Shown: piece by piece, positions 24,258 to 34,088 of the stretch
Layout: each line of letters opens with the position of its first letter
How positions within the stretch are numbered: the stretch's first letter is position 1
Assembly: GCA_037157565.1 (NCBI GenBank)
Contig: JAZHRO010000063.1
Span: 87,200,001 to 87,264,000 of the forward strand
Length of the DNA stretch: 64,000 bases
DNA from: Thalassia testudinum
Lineage: Eukaryota; Streptophyta; Magnoliopsida; Alismatales; Hydrocharitaceae
Reading direction: 5' to 3'
Position numbers and translations under genes: made by a program
The notes under the pieces: model-generated
Database searches by the model: none
The model's input: only the letters and a program-made list of their open reading frames with translations
Told to the model about the DNA's origin: nothing

Positions 24258-24320
24258 TCATCGATGCAACACAGCGGGCGAAGGCTTTATCACGAGCGGG
24301 CTGCGCACGTTCGAAACACG
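24258..24320 (+). other. tRNA-like segment in A 5' LTR
   Basis: T-arm-like GCACGTTCGAAACAC with a B-box-like GTTCGAAAC, preceded by about 50 nt that could hold D and anticodon arms. It is about 650 nt from the LTR start, as in related LTRs. Not a functional tRNA gene. Confidence 0.4.
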
Positions 24321-24682
24321 AGAAGCAGGCGAGCGGTGCGAGCAAGTGGGCAGATTGACAGCTCGATCGTGATCGGATGGTCGCACGTGCCCAATCTGCC
24401 CCACGCGCTATTGCACGCCCATGCATGATGCTCGATCGTACGCGGGTAGGCGCGCGTTGAGGAGCGGGTGAAGGCACGACTTAAGCCGTCCGATCTCACG
24501 ATCGGACGGCTGAGATCGGCTGGACGTGCGCGTGCGTTAAACGCGTGACAGGCGAAGAGGCGCGTGCGTGCCACCCACTACGCCCACGTTCAGACCTTCA
24601 TCGATGGTTTTATACGTAACTAAAGGTCGTGAATTAATGTTTTTAAAATTAGAATGACCAAATTGCCCCAACTCCTTGCAAC

Positions 24683-24690
24683 TATAAAAG
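24683..24690 (+). promoter_or_regulatory. TATA box of A 5' LTR
   Basis: TATAAAAG, followed by GAGACCCCCTCC; conserved in A and G LTRs. Confidence 0.65.
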
Positions 24691-25376
24691 GAGACCCCCT
24701 CCAAATGAAATTCTCATCCCTTCCTTCTGTTCTCTCCCTCTCCAAAGCTCAAGAGAAGCTTGTCCCACACTCAGGATGCTTCTCACGAGATAAAGTCAAT
24801 TTTTCATCCCCTTTTCGAAAGCAGATCCCATGATGACGACGACGTGCTGCCCCATTCCCATTCTTCCTGCTTCGTTCTCCTTTGTCCTGCTCCGTCCTCC
24901 TTCGTCCAGGTGTCGTCCCGTCTGGCTCGTCCTCCAAGCGACCGTCGAGGAGGATATCTCTCTCCCCATTCTTTTTAGTGCTTTCTAGAATAAATTTACT
25001 ACTTTCTAGAGTAGATTTACTGCTTTCTAGTGTAATCATTTTCCCGCTTTCTAGTGTAATGAACAATCTTTCTGATGATGAAATTCCATGTTCATTCTAC
25101 ATCTTTCTTTTGATTTTTGTTTATAATATTCTCTCTCTCTCTCATACTTTCTCTCTCTTCTATTTAGTGTAAATAGATAGATACTTTCTAATCAATTAAA
25201 TTACTTCGTGACAAATAAAATAAATGCGAATTTTTTAAATCAAACATCCGCCTCCCTGAGTTCTACCTGGGATTTCTATTCCTGTATAAATTTTATTTGT
25301 TGAACACGAGTTCTTCGCTTCCAAACTACAATGACAAGGTTTTCAAAACCAAATATGTTAGCGAAGCAACCCGATG

Positions 25377-25432
25377 TTCAACATTTTGGCGCCGTTGCTG
25401 GGGATTCAACATTTTGGCACCGTTACCAGGGA
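25377..25432 (+). promoter_or_regulatory. Duplicated primer-binding site, tRNA-Asp type
   Basis: Two tandem 28-bp units (25377-25404 and 25405-25432), each TTCAACATT plus a primer site. Site 1 (25387-25403, TGGCGCCGTTGCTGGGG) has one mismatch to the tRNA-Asp 3' end; site 2 (25415-25431) has three. The unit includes the last 7 bases of the LTR. Confidence 0.85.
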
Positions 25433-26555
25433 GGCGATGCTCTTTGATTTTGTCTTCGCGTTTTCTAACTTACAAATCATTTACCTCACTTCTCTCCTTA
25501 TTGTGATTGTAGGTACTCTTTTGAGATGAGCAAAAGTGGTAGATTGGAGTAAAGTGCTGTGGAAGGTTTTGTAAGTTATCCCCTACTTCCCACCCATCAG
25601 TTTTCATTCCACCAAATAATAACACAAACATCAATCAACCTAGGTGTTCTTATAAACTCTAAGGTTAGATTGTTTGTTGTTTGACATCTACACCCCCCCC
25701 AACCCCCACATTAAAAAGGAAAAATTTTTAAAAAAAATCTCACAGAGGTACACAACCTCATCTGATTTTCAAACTCAACCGGTAAACCGATCTTTAGAGC
25801 CGGTACACACATTCAAACACATAATTGAGTAGAAATCAGATTAGGTAATCACTTGTGTGCCTAATTAAGTGGTGCAACAGGCCAATTGTTTGAGTTGATT
25901 GGGCCTCACCACTTCAATTAAAATCAACTCATCAAGTAGCTTCCACTTAGGTTCAACTCCTAGGGATTTACCATGCACACCACATTCTTTTAAGGTTTAA
26001 AGGAAAACATCTTCACCTGTGCTTTCAAAACCTGATGTGCCAACAAAACTTGTTTCAAAACACCTAAAGTTGAATCCTAAAAGCTACTAAGCAAGATTTG
26101 AACTCTAAAATTCACCGCATCAAAGGTAATCTTACTAGAAAACCACTGATTGTGCATACACACACACATCAATCAATCATTAAGGGAACAACCTAGATAA
26201 AGGGCCCATCACATTCCAAAGCACATTCAAACCTAGCCCTAAATAAAACAGAGTAGATGTTGGCCTTAAGGATTTGACTCACACTTCAGAGCCCAGAACG
26301 AGATTATTTTCGATCAGTCTGTTTCTACTGTTCAATCTGATGTCTAGCTAGGGGAGCAGAATCAAACGATCGTGGCTGGGGGGGTATAGTAGGAACCGGA
26401 GGTGCAAGTCGAAGGAAGAACCTTCTCCTTAGTCCCTCCTTCTAACTGGTTGGATTGAACAGACAGAAGTTGATCAAATCGTTCCATTATCTCAAGATGG
26501 GTTTTGGGAGTCTGTAGGTCTTTAGGCTAGCCCACTTAAGGATAGGTTTGATTGC
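25433..26555 (+). other. Element A leader
   Basis: 1.1 kb without coding evidence between the primer site and the accessory frame. Contains a C-run near 25690 and short (CA)n at about 26157-26168. Its last about 130 bp match the start of this window (element E). Confidence 0.6.
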
Positions 26556-27908
26556 TTGTATTGCAGGGCGCCTTTATTCCTCCCATCTCTCATGAATCCT
26601 TCCACATATTACATGCATTCCCGCTCTTTCCCTCCTGTTTTGAATTATCCTCAACATGACGATTATTCCGACTCGTACTGTAATCAACCATCAGTTAGTT
26701 GGGATAACTCAGATTGGGGATACAGTTCCAGACCTCTGTGTTCAGGGTCTAACCCTAAACACTTTGATTGTGATTTCTATCCTTCTCAGAGCCACATCAA
26801 TTATAGATCATCATCCATTCATGAATAACCTAATACGATCTACAATCAAGAAGTATACACTGATCTTTACCCATCCTCTGATTACACTGCCTTTAGGTCA
26901 TCACCATCTTTTGAACAATCTGAAATGGCCTATTATCAAGAAAGCTATAACGAATCTCAATTCGTTAATTCCCCTGCATTGATCTCAAACCCGCCCAACC
27001 CTGAACCAACTCATTTGGTTCAGGGTAACCAGGTTCAAGATAAGGTTTTGGCTAACTTAAAGAATATCAAACAATCTTTACAAGTTCATCCAATACCTTG
27101 CATTGAAAGATTGGAGCCTCTGATTGAAATGATTGATGATTTGAACAAATATTTGTTGGATTGGCTCCAAAATGTTAAGGATAAGAACCCGGGTGAGTTT
27201 CTACTTGGGAAGTTAGCAAAATTGAGGATGAGATTTGTGGTTGCTTTGATTCAATTGTGGGATGATTCCCAGGATGAACTCCCTTTAGGAGAGCCAATGT
27301 CAGAACCCACTCAAACACCTATTGGGGGGAACACATGTTACGAGGCTGACCAGATTGAATTAGAGCAACCAATTAGGGATGATCTGATTTCTTCACCTGA
27401 GATCCTTGAGCCAGGGTACGAGGAAACGTATGTCTCCTTGGAGAAGAAAGTGACAGATGATTTTGAGACATACATTAATACGGATCTTGATTTCTTTGTT
27501 TCTGATGGTGAAGATTCAATTTGCGAAGTCTCACATGAGTTTACAGAACATGATTTTTGTGAGATGATTGGGCCTGAGAAATATGAAAGATCATTTGATA
27601 GCCCAATAACTAAGGAAACTGATCTTATTGGGGCTCACATTACAAATCCAGAATCGCATTTTATGGAAGATTCAATCCAATGCCCTGATTGTCAGTTACA
27701 CCCCATTGAGCTTATCGATGATTCTGTTTCTGAGATAATTAGACCCAAGTCAATTCTAATTCAGCCACATCATTTAGACTTGGAGATTTCAGATGGGGTG
27801 ATTAATATGCAAGAGGTCCTGGAATTTGACATGCTGAATGAGGAGGATAGGAGCCGGGAAATTTTGATTTGGGCAGCAAGTTCTATAGGAAGTAGAAGAC
27901 TGAGTTGA
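26556..27908 (+). pseudogene. Accessory ORF of element A, function unknown
   Basis: One frame of about 450 codons from ATG 26556 to TGA 27906-27908 with a single internal TAA at 26826-26828; the stretch from ATG 26925 is 327 codons without a stop. The first ~130 residues are Tyr/Ser/Asp/Pro-rich and probably disordered. The middle (about 26990-27290) is predicted helix-rich, with CIERLEPLIEMIDDLNK and LLGKLAKLRMRF. The rest is acidic with one CPDC pair. No CCHC knuckle, protease DxGA/S, RT, integrase or membrane segment. It occupies the gag-pol position, and element E carries a decayed homologue, so it belonged to a transposing family. I do not recognise it. It could be a captured host exon set, a strongly diverged Gag-like protein or an RNA-binding accessory protein. 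Confidence 0.6.
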
Positions 27909-28215
27909 AGGGTTCCTATTAAGATGAAATCATTAAACCAGGACCCTTACGACATCTGTTCCGAGGATGTCCAACCTAAGCATACATTCAATAATTATCC
28001 TTTTGAGCTTGAATTCTCTGTAACCTGACTTTTTGGTCTTGGGTTGCATCCTCATAAATTGCAGGCTCGACCCCGCTTGCATACAGATTTTAGGTTTTGG
28101 GTAATTTTTATCCAGAACTTGAGATATTCTCGATTATGGGGTATGGGTCTGCATCACAATCTGGTCCACATTTGTGGACATCTACGACAGGTCAGAGGAT
28201 TCTTATGTTTATTCT
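27909..28215 (+). pseudogene. In-frame continuation of the accessory ORF
   Basis: The same frame continues past TGA 27906 with one more stop (TGA 28026-28028). It contains FWVIFIQNLR and NLVHICG, which are also readable in element E (about 35620-35770). Protein-level similarity between two diverged copies past the stop suggests that the original product was about 100 residues longer. Confidence 0.45.
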
Positions 28216-28417
28216 GATTCTGACCTGCACTTGTAAATTCTTTATTTCTCTTCTCTGTATAGTGTGCTTAGCTGAAGGTACTAAATTCAGCACATATACA
28301 GTTCTTTTTAGTTTCTATCTCGGAGCAGACCTGACATTCATGCAATTCAGATGCTTTCTACCCTATTCCACTCAGTTTTATGTCTTTTTAATAAAATGAG
28401 CACATTACATTAGATAG

Positions 28418-28431
28418 GCATGGGGGGGTGG
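28418..28431 (+). promoter_or_regulatory. Second, internal polypurine tract of A
   Basis: GCATGGGGGGGTGG, about 1.21 kb before the 3' LTR, preceded by an ATGAG-CACATT motif at about 28396. Matches the equivalents in D, E, F and G. Confidence 0.5.
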
Positions 28432-28688
28432 ATATTCATCTCTGAATTTATTCGTCAGCTCCGTAGATTTTTTTTATTTTCTTTTATTAAAAAAAATTTG
28501 TGGAATTAGAAAAGAGAACTTTGGTTTAAGAAAATTTTCAATCTTAGAAAATACTACATTATGATTTGAACATAAAGACCCTTTAGGTCTTTGGACTTAA
28601 TCAACCCGTGTATCCACTAAAATGTGGATTTATTTTCTGAGTCCTCACCAACCTAAATTCTATTTTAATTAGAGTAAACAAGTTTGGG

Positions 28689-28709
28689 TGATAAGTACAC
28701 GACTTATCA
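28689..28709 (+). repeat. Hairpin TGATAAGT-ACACG-ACTTATCA
   Basis: Perfect 8-bp stem with 5-nt loop; also at 36267-36287 (E) and 61774-61794 (G). Confidence 0.8.
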
Positions 28710-29626
28710 ACCCACCCTCTGATTTGAGGGAATTTTGAGTTTTAAGCATCTACACACTATCTTGTCACTGAGTCATTTTTTGGCGATTCCAACAAAAATT
28801 GGGTAGCTGATGAACCTTCTAGGGTGATATGGTTGGCAAGTTATCGTGGGTAACAGCCCATAGGTAGGTTGTCTAGAGCCTAGTCATTGGATCTTTTTCT
28901 TTTTACTTCCTTTAGGTAAATCTTAGACCAGGGAAGCCACCTACTTAAAAAAAAACATCAAAAAGAAAAGGAGAAAAGAAAAAAAAAAGAAATAAACCAC
29001 ACTTCACCGCACGAGTATGGCTAGCAAGTTGTCGGTGGTAACAACTCGACTGGTTGTCCAGAACCCAGCTCAATAAATATACTGAAAATTCCCAAAACAC
29101 TTAGGAAGAACCGGAGAAGTAGAATAAATCGAGGAGATATACAATGGATTCACCCTTGTATTGACCCCATAAAAAAAATATAAAAGTTGGGAGAAAGCAA
29201 CCGGTTATAAAGATACACCTTTAGGGAGAATTCTTTTTTAGGTCACCTAGAGGCATAGAAATCCGAAGTCCGTTTTAATTGCCGGTCAACGAGTCTATCA
29301 CATTCACAATAAGATGCATAGAACTTAGGGTACTTACCAAATCTTGGGTGAGTTGAATAGCCGTAGAAAGCCACTCTTAAACCCTAAAACTTGAAAATCC
29401 AAAAAAAATTAAAAAAGAAGAAAAAGAGAAAATTAAATTTTTCTTTGAATAAGGCGAGGGCTTGAGGCTGTCTGCATTTTGGTAGATACTCGGGCACTGT
29501 TGTGTCTTTGAAAGTTTAGATCCTAAGTAAACATTTTCTTAGTGATTGAAAATAACTCAAGCCTAAATAATCCAACCTGATTCTTTTATAAGTAGCATAT
29601 AGCTTTCGCAAGGGACTAGCAAAAGA

Positions 29627-29640
29627 TAGGCATGGGGCTA
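29627..29640 (+). promoter_or_regulatory. Polypurine tract of element A
   Basis: 'aggcatggggcta' directly before the 3' LTR, preceded by 'gggactagcaaaag'. Confidence 0.7.
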
Positions 29641-30245
29641 TGATGTAAACATGTTTACACTACTTAAGATGTCTATTTATGCACGTTTTTAAGCATATGA
29701 TTGCATTGGATGCTATAAATATTGCATAACATGCATCATCTTGCATTTAGGGTAGATTGAATAAAATGGAGGTTAATTGTCTCCTTTTATGTTCATGGAC
29801 AGGGAAAACTTTTTATTGAGGCCTCGGATCGAAGATCCAACCGTACAGATGTGATCAGGGCAACGGTTGGAGTTCAACGACTCCAAGATCACCTTAATTA
29901 GGCATTTGTAGCATCAGATAGAGACCAGGGAACCCTAGAAGATCAAGGGCCAAGATGGTGTGAATCCACACTTCAAACGACAAATCCGACCACAAGGATG
30001 GATTCGGATCGACAATCGCAGCCTAACGGCGTGAAAATCGACTCAATCCGACAACCGTGGCACCATCTACATCCTCCAGAAGATGGACAACCAAGATGGC
30101 GCCACGTGGTGCCATCTCAGCCATCCAACCGACCCTCAAGACCCCACTGCCTCTCCAAAGGAAATCCAACGCACAATATGGGCCGTTGGATCTTCATCCA
30201 ATGGTTGTGGATGCGCGCGCCAGATTTCATCTGCGTGACCATCTC

Positions 30246-30307
30246 GCGGACGCAACGCAGCAGGCGAAGGCATTATCGCTAGCGGGCGGCGCACGTTCGA
30301 AACGTGA
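30246..30307 (+). other. tRNA-like segment in A 3' LTR
   Basis: T-arm-like hairpin GCACGTTCGAAACGTG (30291-30306) with B-box-like GTTCGAAAC at 30295-30303, preceded by 'acgcagcagg' (A-box-like). It is about 655 nt from the LTR start. Confidence 0.45.
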
Positions 30308-30579
30308 GAAGCAGGTGAGCGGTGCGGGCGAGCGGGCGCGATTGACCGCTCGATCACGATCGGACGGTCGCGCGTGCCCAATCCGCCCCACATGCTATTG
30401 CACGCCAGCGCGTGACGTGCGATCGTACGCAGGCGGGCGTGTGCTGAGGAGCGGGCGAAGGCACGACTTAAGCCGTTTGATCTCATGATCGGATGGCTGA
30501 GATCGGTTGGACGTGCGTGTACGTTGAGCACGCGACATGTGAAGAGGCACGTGTGTGCTACCCACTACGCCCACTTTAG

Positions 30580-30615
30580 GACCTTTAGCGACGGTTTTAT
30601 CCGTCACTAAAGGTC
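30580..30615 (+). repeat. Hairpin upstream of the TATA box in A 3' LTR
   Basis: Arms GACCTTTAGCGACGG and CCGTCACTAAAGGTC pair at 14 of 15 positions around TTTTAT. Also in G LTRs at 55258-55293 and 63658-63696. Confidence 0.85.
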
Positions 30616-30669
30616 ATGAATTAATGTTTTTAAAATTGGAATGACCAAATTGCCCCCACTCCTTGCTAC

Positions 30670-30677
30670 TATAAAAG
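30670..30677 (+). promoter_or_regulatory. TATA box of A 3' LTR
   Basis: TATAAAAG followed by GAGACCCCC. Confidence 0.65.
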
Positions 30678-31368
30678 GAGACCCCCTCCACACGAAATTC
30701 TCATCCCTTCCTTCTCTTCTCTCCCTCTCCAAAGCTCAAGAGAAGCTTGTCCCACACCCAGGATGCTTCTCGCGAGATAAAGTCAATTTTTCGTCCCTCT
30801 TTCGGAAGTAGATCCCGCGACAACGACGACGTGCTACCCCGTTCCCATTCTTCCTACTTTATTCTCCTTCATCCTACTCCGTCCTCCTTCATCCAGGCGT
30901 CGTCCCATCCGGCTCGTCCTCCAAGAAATCGTCGAGGAGGATATCTCTCTCCCCATTCTTTTTACTGCTTTCTAGAATAAATTTACTACTTTCTAAAGTA
31001 GATTTACTGCTTTCTAGTATAATCATTTTCCCGCTTTCTAGTGAATGAACAATCTTTCTGATGATGAAATTCCATGTTCGTTCTACATCTTTTTTTTATT
31101 TTTGTTTGTAATATTCTCTCTCTCTCATTCTTTCTCTCTCTCTTCTATTTAGTGTAAATAGATAGATACTTTCTAGTCAATTAAATTAGTTCGTGACAAA
31201 TAAAACAAATGCGAATTTTTTAAATCAAACATCCGCCTCCCTGAGTTCGACCCGGGATTTCTATTCCAGTATAAATTTTATTTGTTGAACACGAGTTCTT
31301 CGCTTTGAAATTACAACGATAAGGCTTTCAAAACCAAATACGTTAGCGAAGCAACCCAACATTCAACA

Positions 31369-32339
31369 TCATCCCTTCTCCACTTTCCCAAAGAATAGGC
31401 ATATGATCTGAGAAGGGATGCACTAAGGCCACCACCGAGGCCATATGGAAAGAATCCAATAGGTTCACATTGCACATGAACCTATCAAGTAGGGACATCT
31501 GACCACTACCGCACATCCAAGTATACATAGAACCCGACACTGGTTGATCCAACAAATCTAACTTTGACACAATGGACTGGAATCCAAATGTGGAGGAGTT
31601 TGTGTGCCTATCTAGTCTGTTAGCAGAGGATAACGTTGCATTGAAATCCCCTCCTATCAGCAAAGCTCCTCCCTATACCTGCTCTGCAGTTGCCTTCATC
31701 TGATCCCACAAAATAGGTCTTTCATTCTGAGCACAGGGTCTATACTCACAGGAGACGAAGAAGATGAAACTATCACTAATTCTTACCAACCTACACATAA
31801 GGATGAAGGAATCTGCCTACCAATCCGTGATCTGGCACACATCCTTCTTCCACCAAATGCCAAATCCACCTGCCCTTCCATTCACCTTCACATATTTGAG
31901 ATCAGCCTCTCCATTCATCGTGAGAGGGTGCCACACAAATAAGTTATCACTTTCTAAGTGCATCTCTTGAAAAAGGCCACAATCTATTCTCCATTCCCAC
32001 AAGTACCTAGCTAGACTCCCCCCTCTAGCTTTGTTGCGCAGCCCATGCACATTCCAAGATAGTGCCTTCAACATGATATCTCCTCTTTCCTCTTCTGCTT
32101 TGATGGAGATTGAATCACCTTCAAAACACCTGCCACCACATCAACATCTTATGCAAAGGGTGATTGCACTGGTATTGCACTGGTCCCTTGCTCCTCAAGT
32201 TGTATCTTCTATGACCACCAGATCCATCACCTTTCTTTGTCAAGGACCCCACCTACTACGACACTCCATCGGTAGCATGGAAAGTAAAGCTATCGACCAC
32301 AGATTGGATGACACGTTGCGTGTCATTGTCATGCACCGC
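31369..32339 (-). pseudogene. LINE piece 2: ORF2 apurinic-like endonuclease
   Basis: Minus-strand 32074-31817 starts MLKALSWNVHGLRNK and includes FQEMHLES. Minus 31663-31374, same frame after stops, has LIGGDFNATLS, LLDRFM and FSDHMPIL. These are the N, E, D-x-N and SDH motifs of the L1 endonuclease, which nicks target DNA to prime reverse transcription. Met at 32074 is a credible ORF2 start. The ~265 bp to 32339 lie between ORF1 and ORF2. Flanked by element A and solo LTR H. Confidence 0.85.
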
Positions 32340-32962
32340 TGATATAGACACATCTATTTAGGTTAAAATGCCTAATCATGCATGTTCCAAGGCTTAGATT
32401 TGTATTACATGTTATAAATACTGCATAGCATACATCATTCTGCATTTAGAGTAGTTGTATGTATTTTAGGTTAATTAGGTCCTTTTTATGGTCAAGAGAG
32501 AAGAAGACTTATTTCAAGGCCTTGGATGGACAATCGGACCATACAGACCTGATCAGGATGACAATCAGAGTCTAACGCCTTCGAAATCATCTAGACCGAA
32601 GTTCGTAGCATCATATGATGTCTGAGGAAGATCAACGACCAGGGGGCAATGCAACATCCATATGAGTTTTGGATAGAAAATCTGACTGTACGGATGGATC
32701 CAAAGCGACGATCGTTATCCAGCAACGTGGGAATCATCTCGATCTGAGCACCGCATCACCTTCTGCAACAGAAAGAAGAATGGATGGCCCAGATGGCACC
32801 ACGAGGCACCATCTAGGTAGCCCAACATCGGCTAGCAACACCTGCTCCCACCTCTCCATCATCCGAGACCTTCATTCCCAGCCGTTGGATCTTGATCCAA
32901 CGACTAAGAAGCTCTCCTCCAACGCAAGCGTTAAGCCATTTGCTCGACACAGCAGATGTCTT

Positions 32963-33020
32963 GGTGTGTTGGTTGGGGCATTGGACTCCAAGGGAGGGAC
33001 GTGGGTTCGAATCCCCGTAG
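32963..33020 (+). other. tRNA-like segment in LTR H
   Basis: 'gtgttggttggggca' (A-box-like), 'ttggactccaa', then GTGGGTTCGAATCCCC with a canonical B-box core at 33003-33015. Resembles a class II tRNA or a tRNA-derived SINE head; acceptor-stem pairing is not convincing. Confidence 0.5.
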
Positions 33021-33374
33021 CCCCCCAATTGAGGAATTGAGCACAGTAGGGTCAAGGCACGTGCGTGCATGCACGGGGCGCAGTGTAGTGTGATAGCGCG
33101 CAGCAGAGCGACAGCGTGGACCAGCCTGAGCAAGCGTGCGCGATACGAGCACGTGAAGAGCGTAGCGCTAGCGAAGTGTGTGCCAATGGGGATATGCACA
33201 GGTCTTCAGCAATAGTTGCACGGGCCTTTAGTGACTCTTGCAGCTGTCACTAATGGCTAGTGCGTGCCAACAAAGGAATTGAAGGTGTGGATCTTCAGCG
33301 ACAGAAATGGCGAATCTATAGCAACGTTTACGGACGTCAGTAATAACCCAGATGTGAATTTGTTCTTCCTCCAC

Positions 33375-33382
33375 TATAAAAG
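33375..33382 (+). promoter_or_regulatory. TATA box of LTR H
   Basis: TATAAAAG followed by GACC, matching LTR C. Confidence 0.6.
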
Positions 33383-34088
33383 GACCTACCCACCACAATT
33401 CCAAACCATCTCTTCCTTTCTTCACCTCACCACCTCCAAGGCCTTAGAGAGAGCTTGTCCCAACGCCAGGATGCTCCTCTAGAGTAGAAAATCAAATGTT
33501 TTCCCTCCTCTCATCCCCCTTTGTGGAGCATCCTGCAGCCATCCTATTACCTCCCTTTGGGAAGAAGAACCTCGCCGGGACATCGTCCTGCCCCACCCTC
33601 CATCCTCTGGCTCCGTCCCCGTTAGTCCTGCTCCTCACCAACTTCCTCCAGACGACATCAGAGCGAGTTGTCCTCCAAGCGACCGTCGAGGGGGATTTCT
33701 CTCACCTCTTTCTATCTTTCTTTCACTTTCGTAGTGTAGATTTTCCTCTTTCGTAGTTGTAACAAACAATTCTTTATGAATAGATGATTGTTTCTCTCTC
33801 TCTCTTTCTCCCTCTCTCTTAAATTTTTGCAAGTAGATTAGCCAGAATTCATTGACCTGATCTCTTGCTTTCTAAAAATACCAAAAAAATTAGAAAAGAT
33901 AAAAATGACCAAAAACAAATAAAAGTGAAGTGCGGATTTTTCTAAAACCAAATGTTCGCCTCCCCGTGTTCCACCTGGGACTCACTTTTCGAGTTTCGAT
34001 TATAAATTTTATATGATTGACACGTTTTGAGAGCTACGACGATGGGTCCTCCAAACCCCGATTTTAATTCATGAAACACACCTAATCA

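Larger units (their letters stand above)
23655..25383 (+). repeat. Element A 5' LTR
   Basis: Starts TGATGTAAAC and ends TTCAACA. Holds the palindrome TGTAAACATGTTTACA (23658-23673), a tRNA-like segment with B-box-like GTTCGAAAC (24309-24317), a decayed hairpin (24592-24629), TATA box (24683-24690), CT-rich run (25128-25165) and the U5 motif CTACAATGAC (25326-25335). Open frames in its G/C-rich centre (24070-24574) are shadows. Confidence 0.9.
28216..29640 (+). other. Element A 3' UTR
   Basis: 1.4 kb shared with E (35845-37256) and G (61345-62717), non-coding. It includes the second polypurine tract, a TGATAAGT hairpin, A-rich runs and the terminal polypurine tract. The small frame at 28097-28399 overlaps the tail of the accessory frame and is not separately supported. 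Confidence 0.7.
23655..31368 (+). mobile_element. Element A: complete non-autonomous LTR retrotransposon with an unknown ORF
   Basis: 7714 bp, LTRs of 1729 and 1728 bp (TGAT...TTCAACA), perfect 5-bp duplication TCATC (23650-23654 and 31369-31373) within the LINE. It has a tRNA-Asp primer site (duplicated), a 1.1 kb leader, one long accessory frame without gag/pol motifs, a 3' UTR like that of element G, and a polypurine tract. LTRs match those of G, so replication proteins probably came from G-like autonomous elements (inference). The two LTRs differ visibly (roughly several percent by eye), so this is not recent. Confidence 0.9.
29641..31368 (+). repeat. Element A 3' LTR
   Basis: Same layout as the 5' LTR: palindrome 29644-29659, tRNA-like segment, 15-bp-arm hairpin 30580-30615, TATA box 30670-30677, U5 TTACAACGAT 31311-31320. 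Ends TTCAACA at 31368, followed by the TCATC duplication. Confidence 0.9.
32340..34088 (+). repeat. Solo LTR H (relative of the A/G LTR family)
   Basis: About 1.75 kb; starts TGATATAGACACATCT, closely related to LTR C, and shares the 'ataaatactgcatagcatacatcat' block with the family. Flanks ACCGC (32335-32339) and ACCAC (34089-34093) are a possible duplication with one mismatch. Contains a tRNA-like segment and a TATA box. The open frames inside (for example 32669-33040) are shadows. Confidence 0.75.

Noticed and set aside
24070..24574. Open frames in A 5' LTR, repeated at 30057-30531
   Set aside because: The same LTR stretch; frames differ between LTR copies and encode no recognisable domain.
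25405..25411. Second TTCAACA as the true 5' LTR end
   Set aside because: The 3' LTR ends with a single TTCAACA followed at once by the target duplication, so the first copy is the LTR end.
32963..33026. Possible functional tRNA gene in LTR H
   Set aside because: B box is good, but no convincing acceptor stem, no clear anticodon loop, and the same slot in related LTRs holds decayed variants. Recorded as tRNA-like only.
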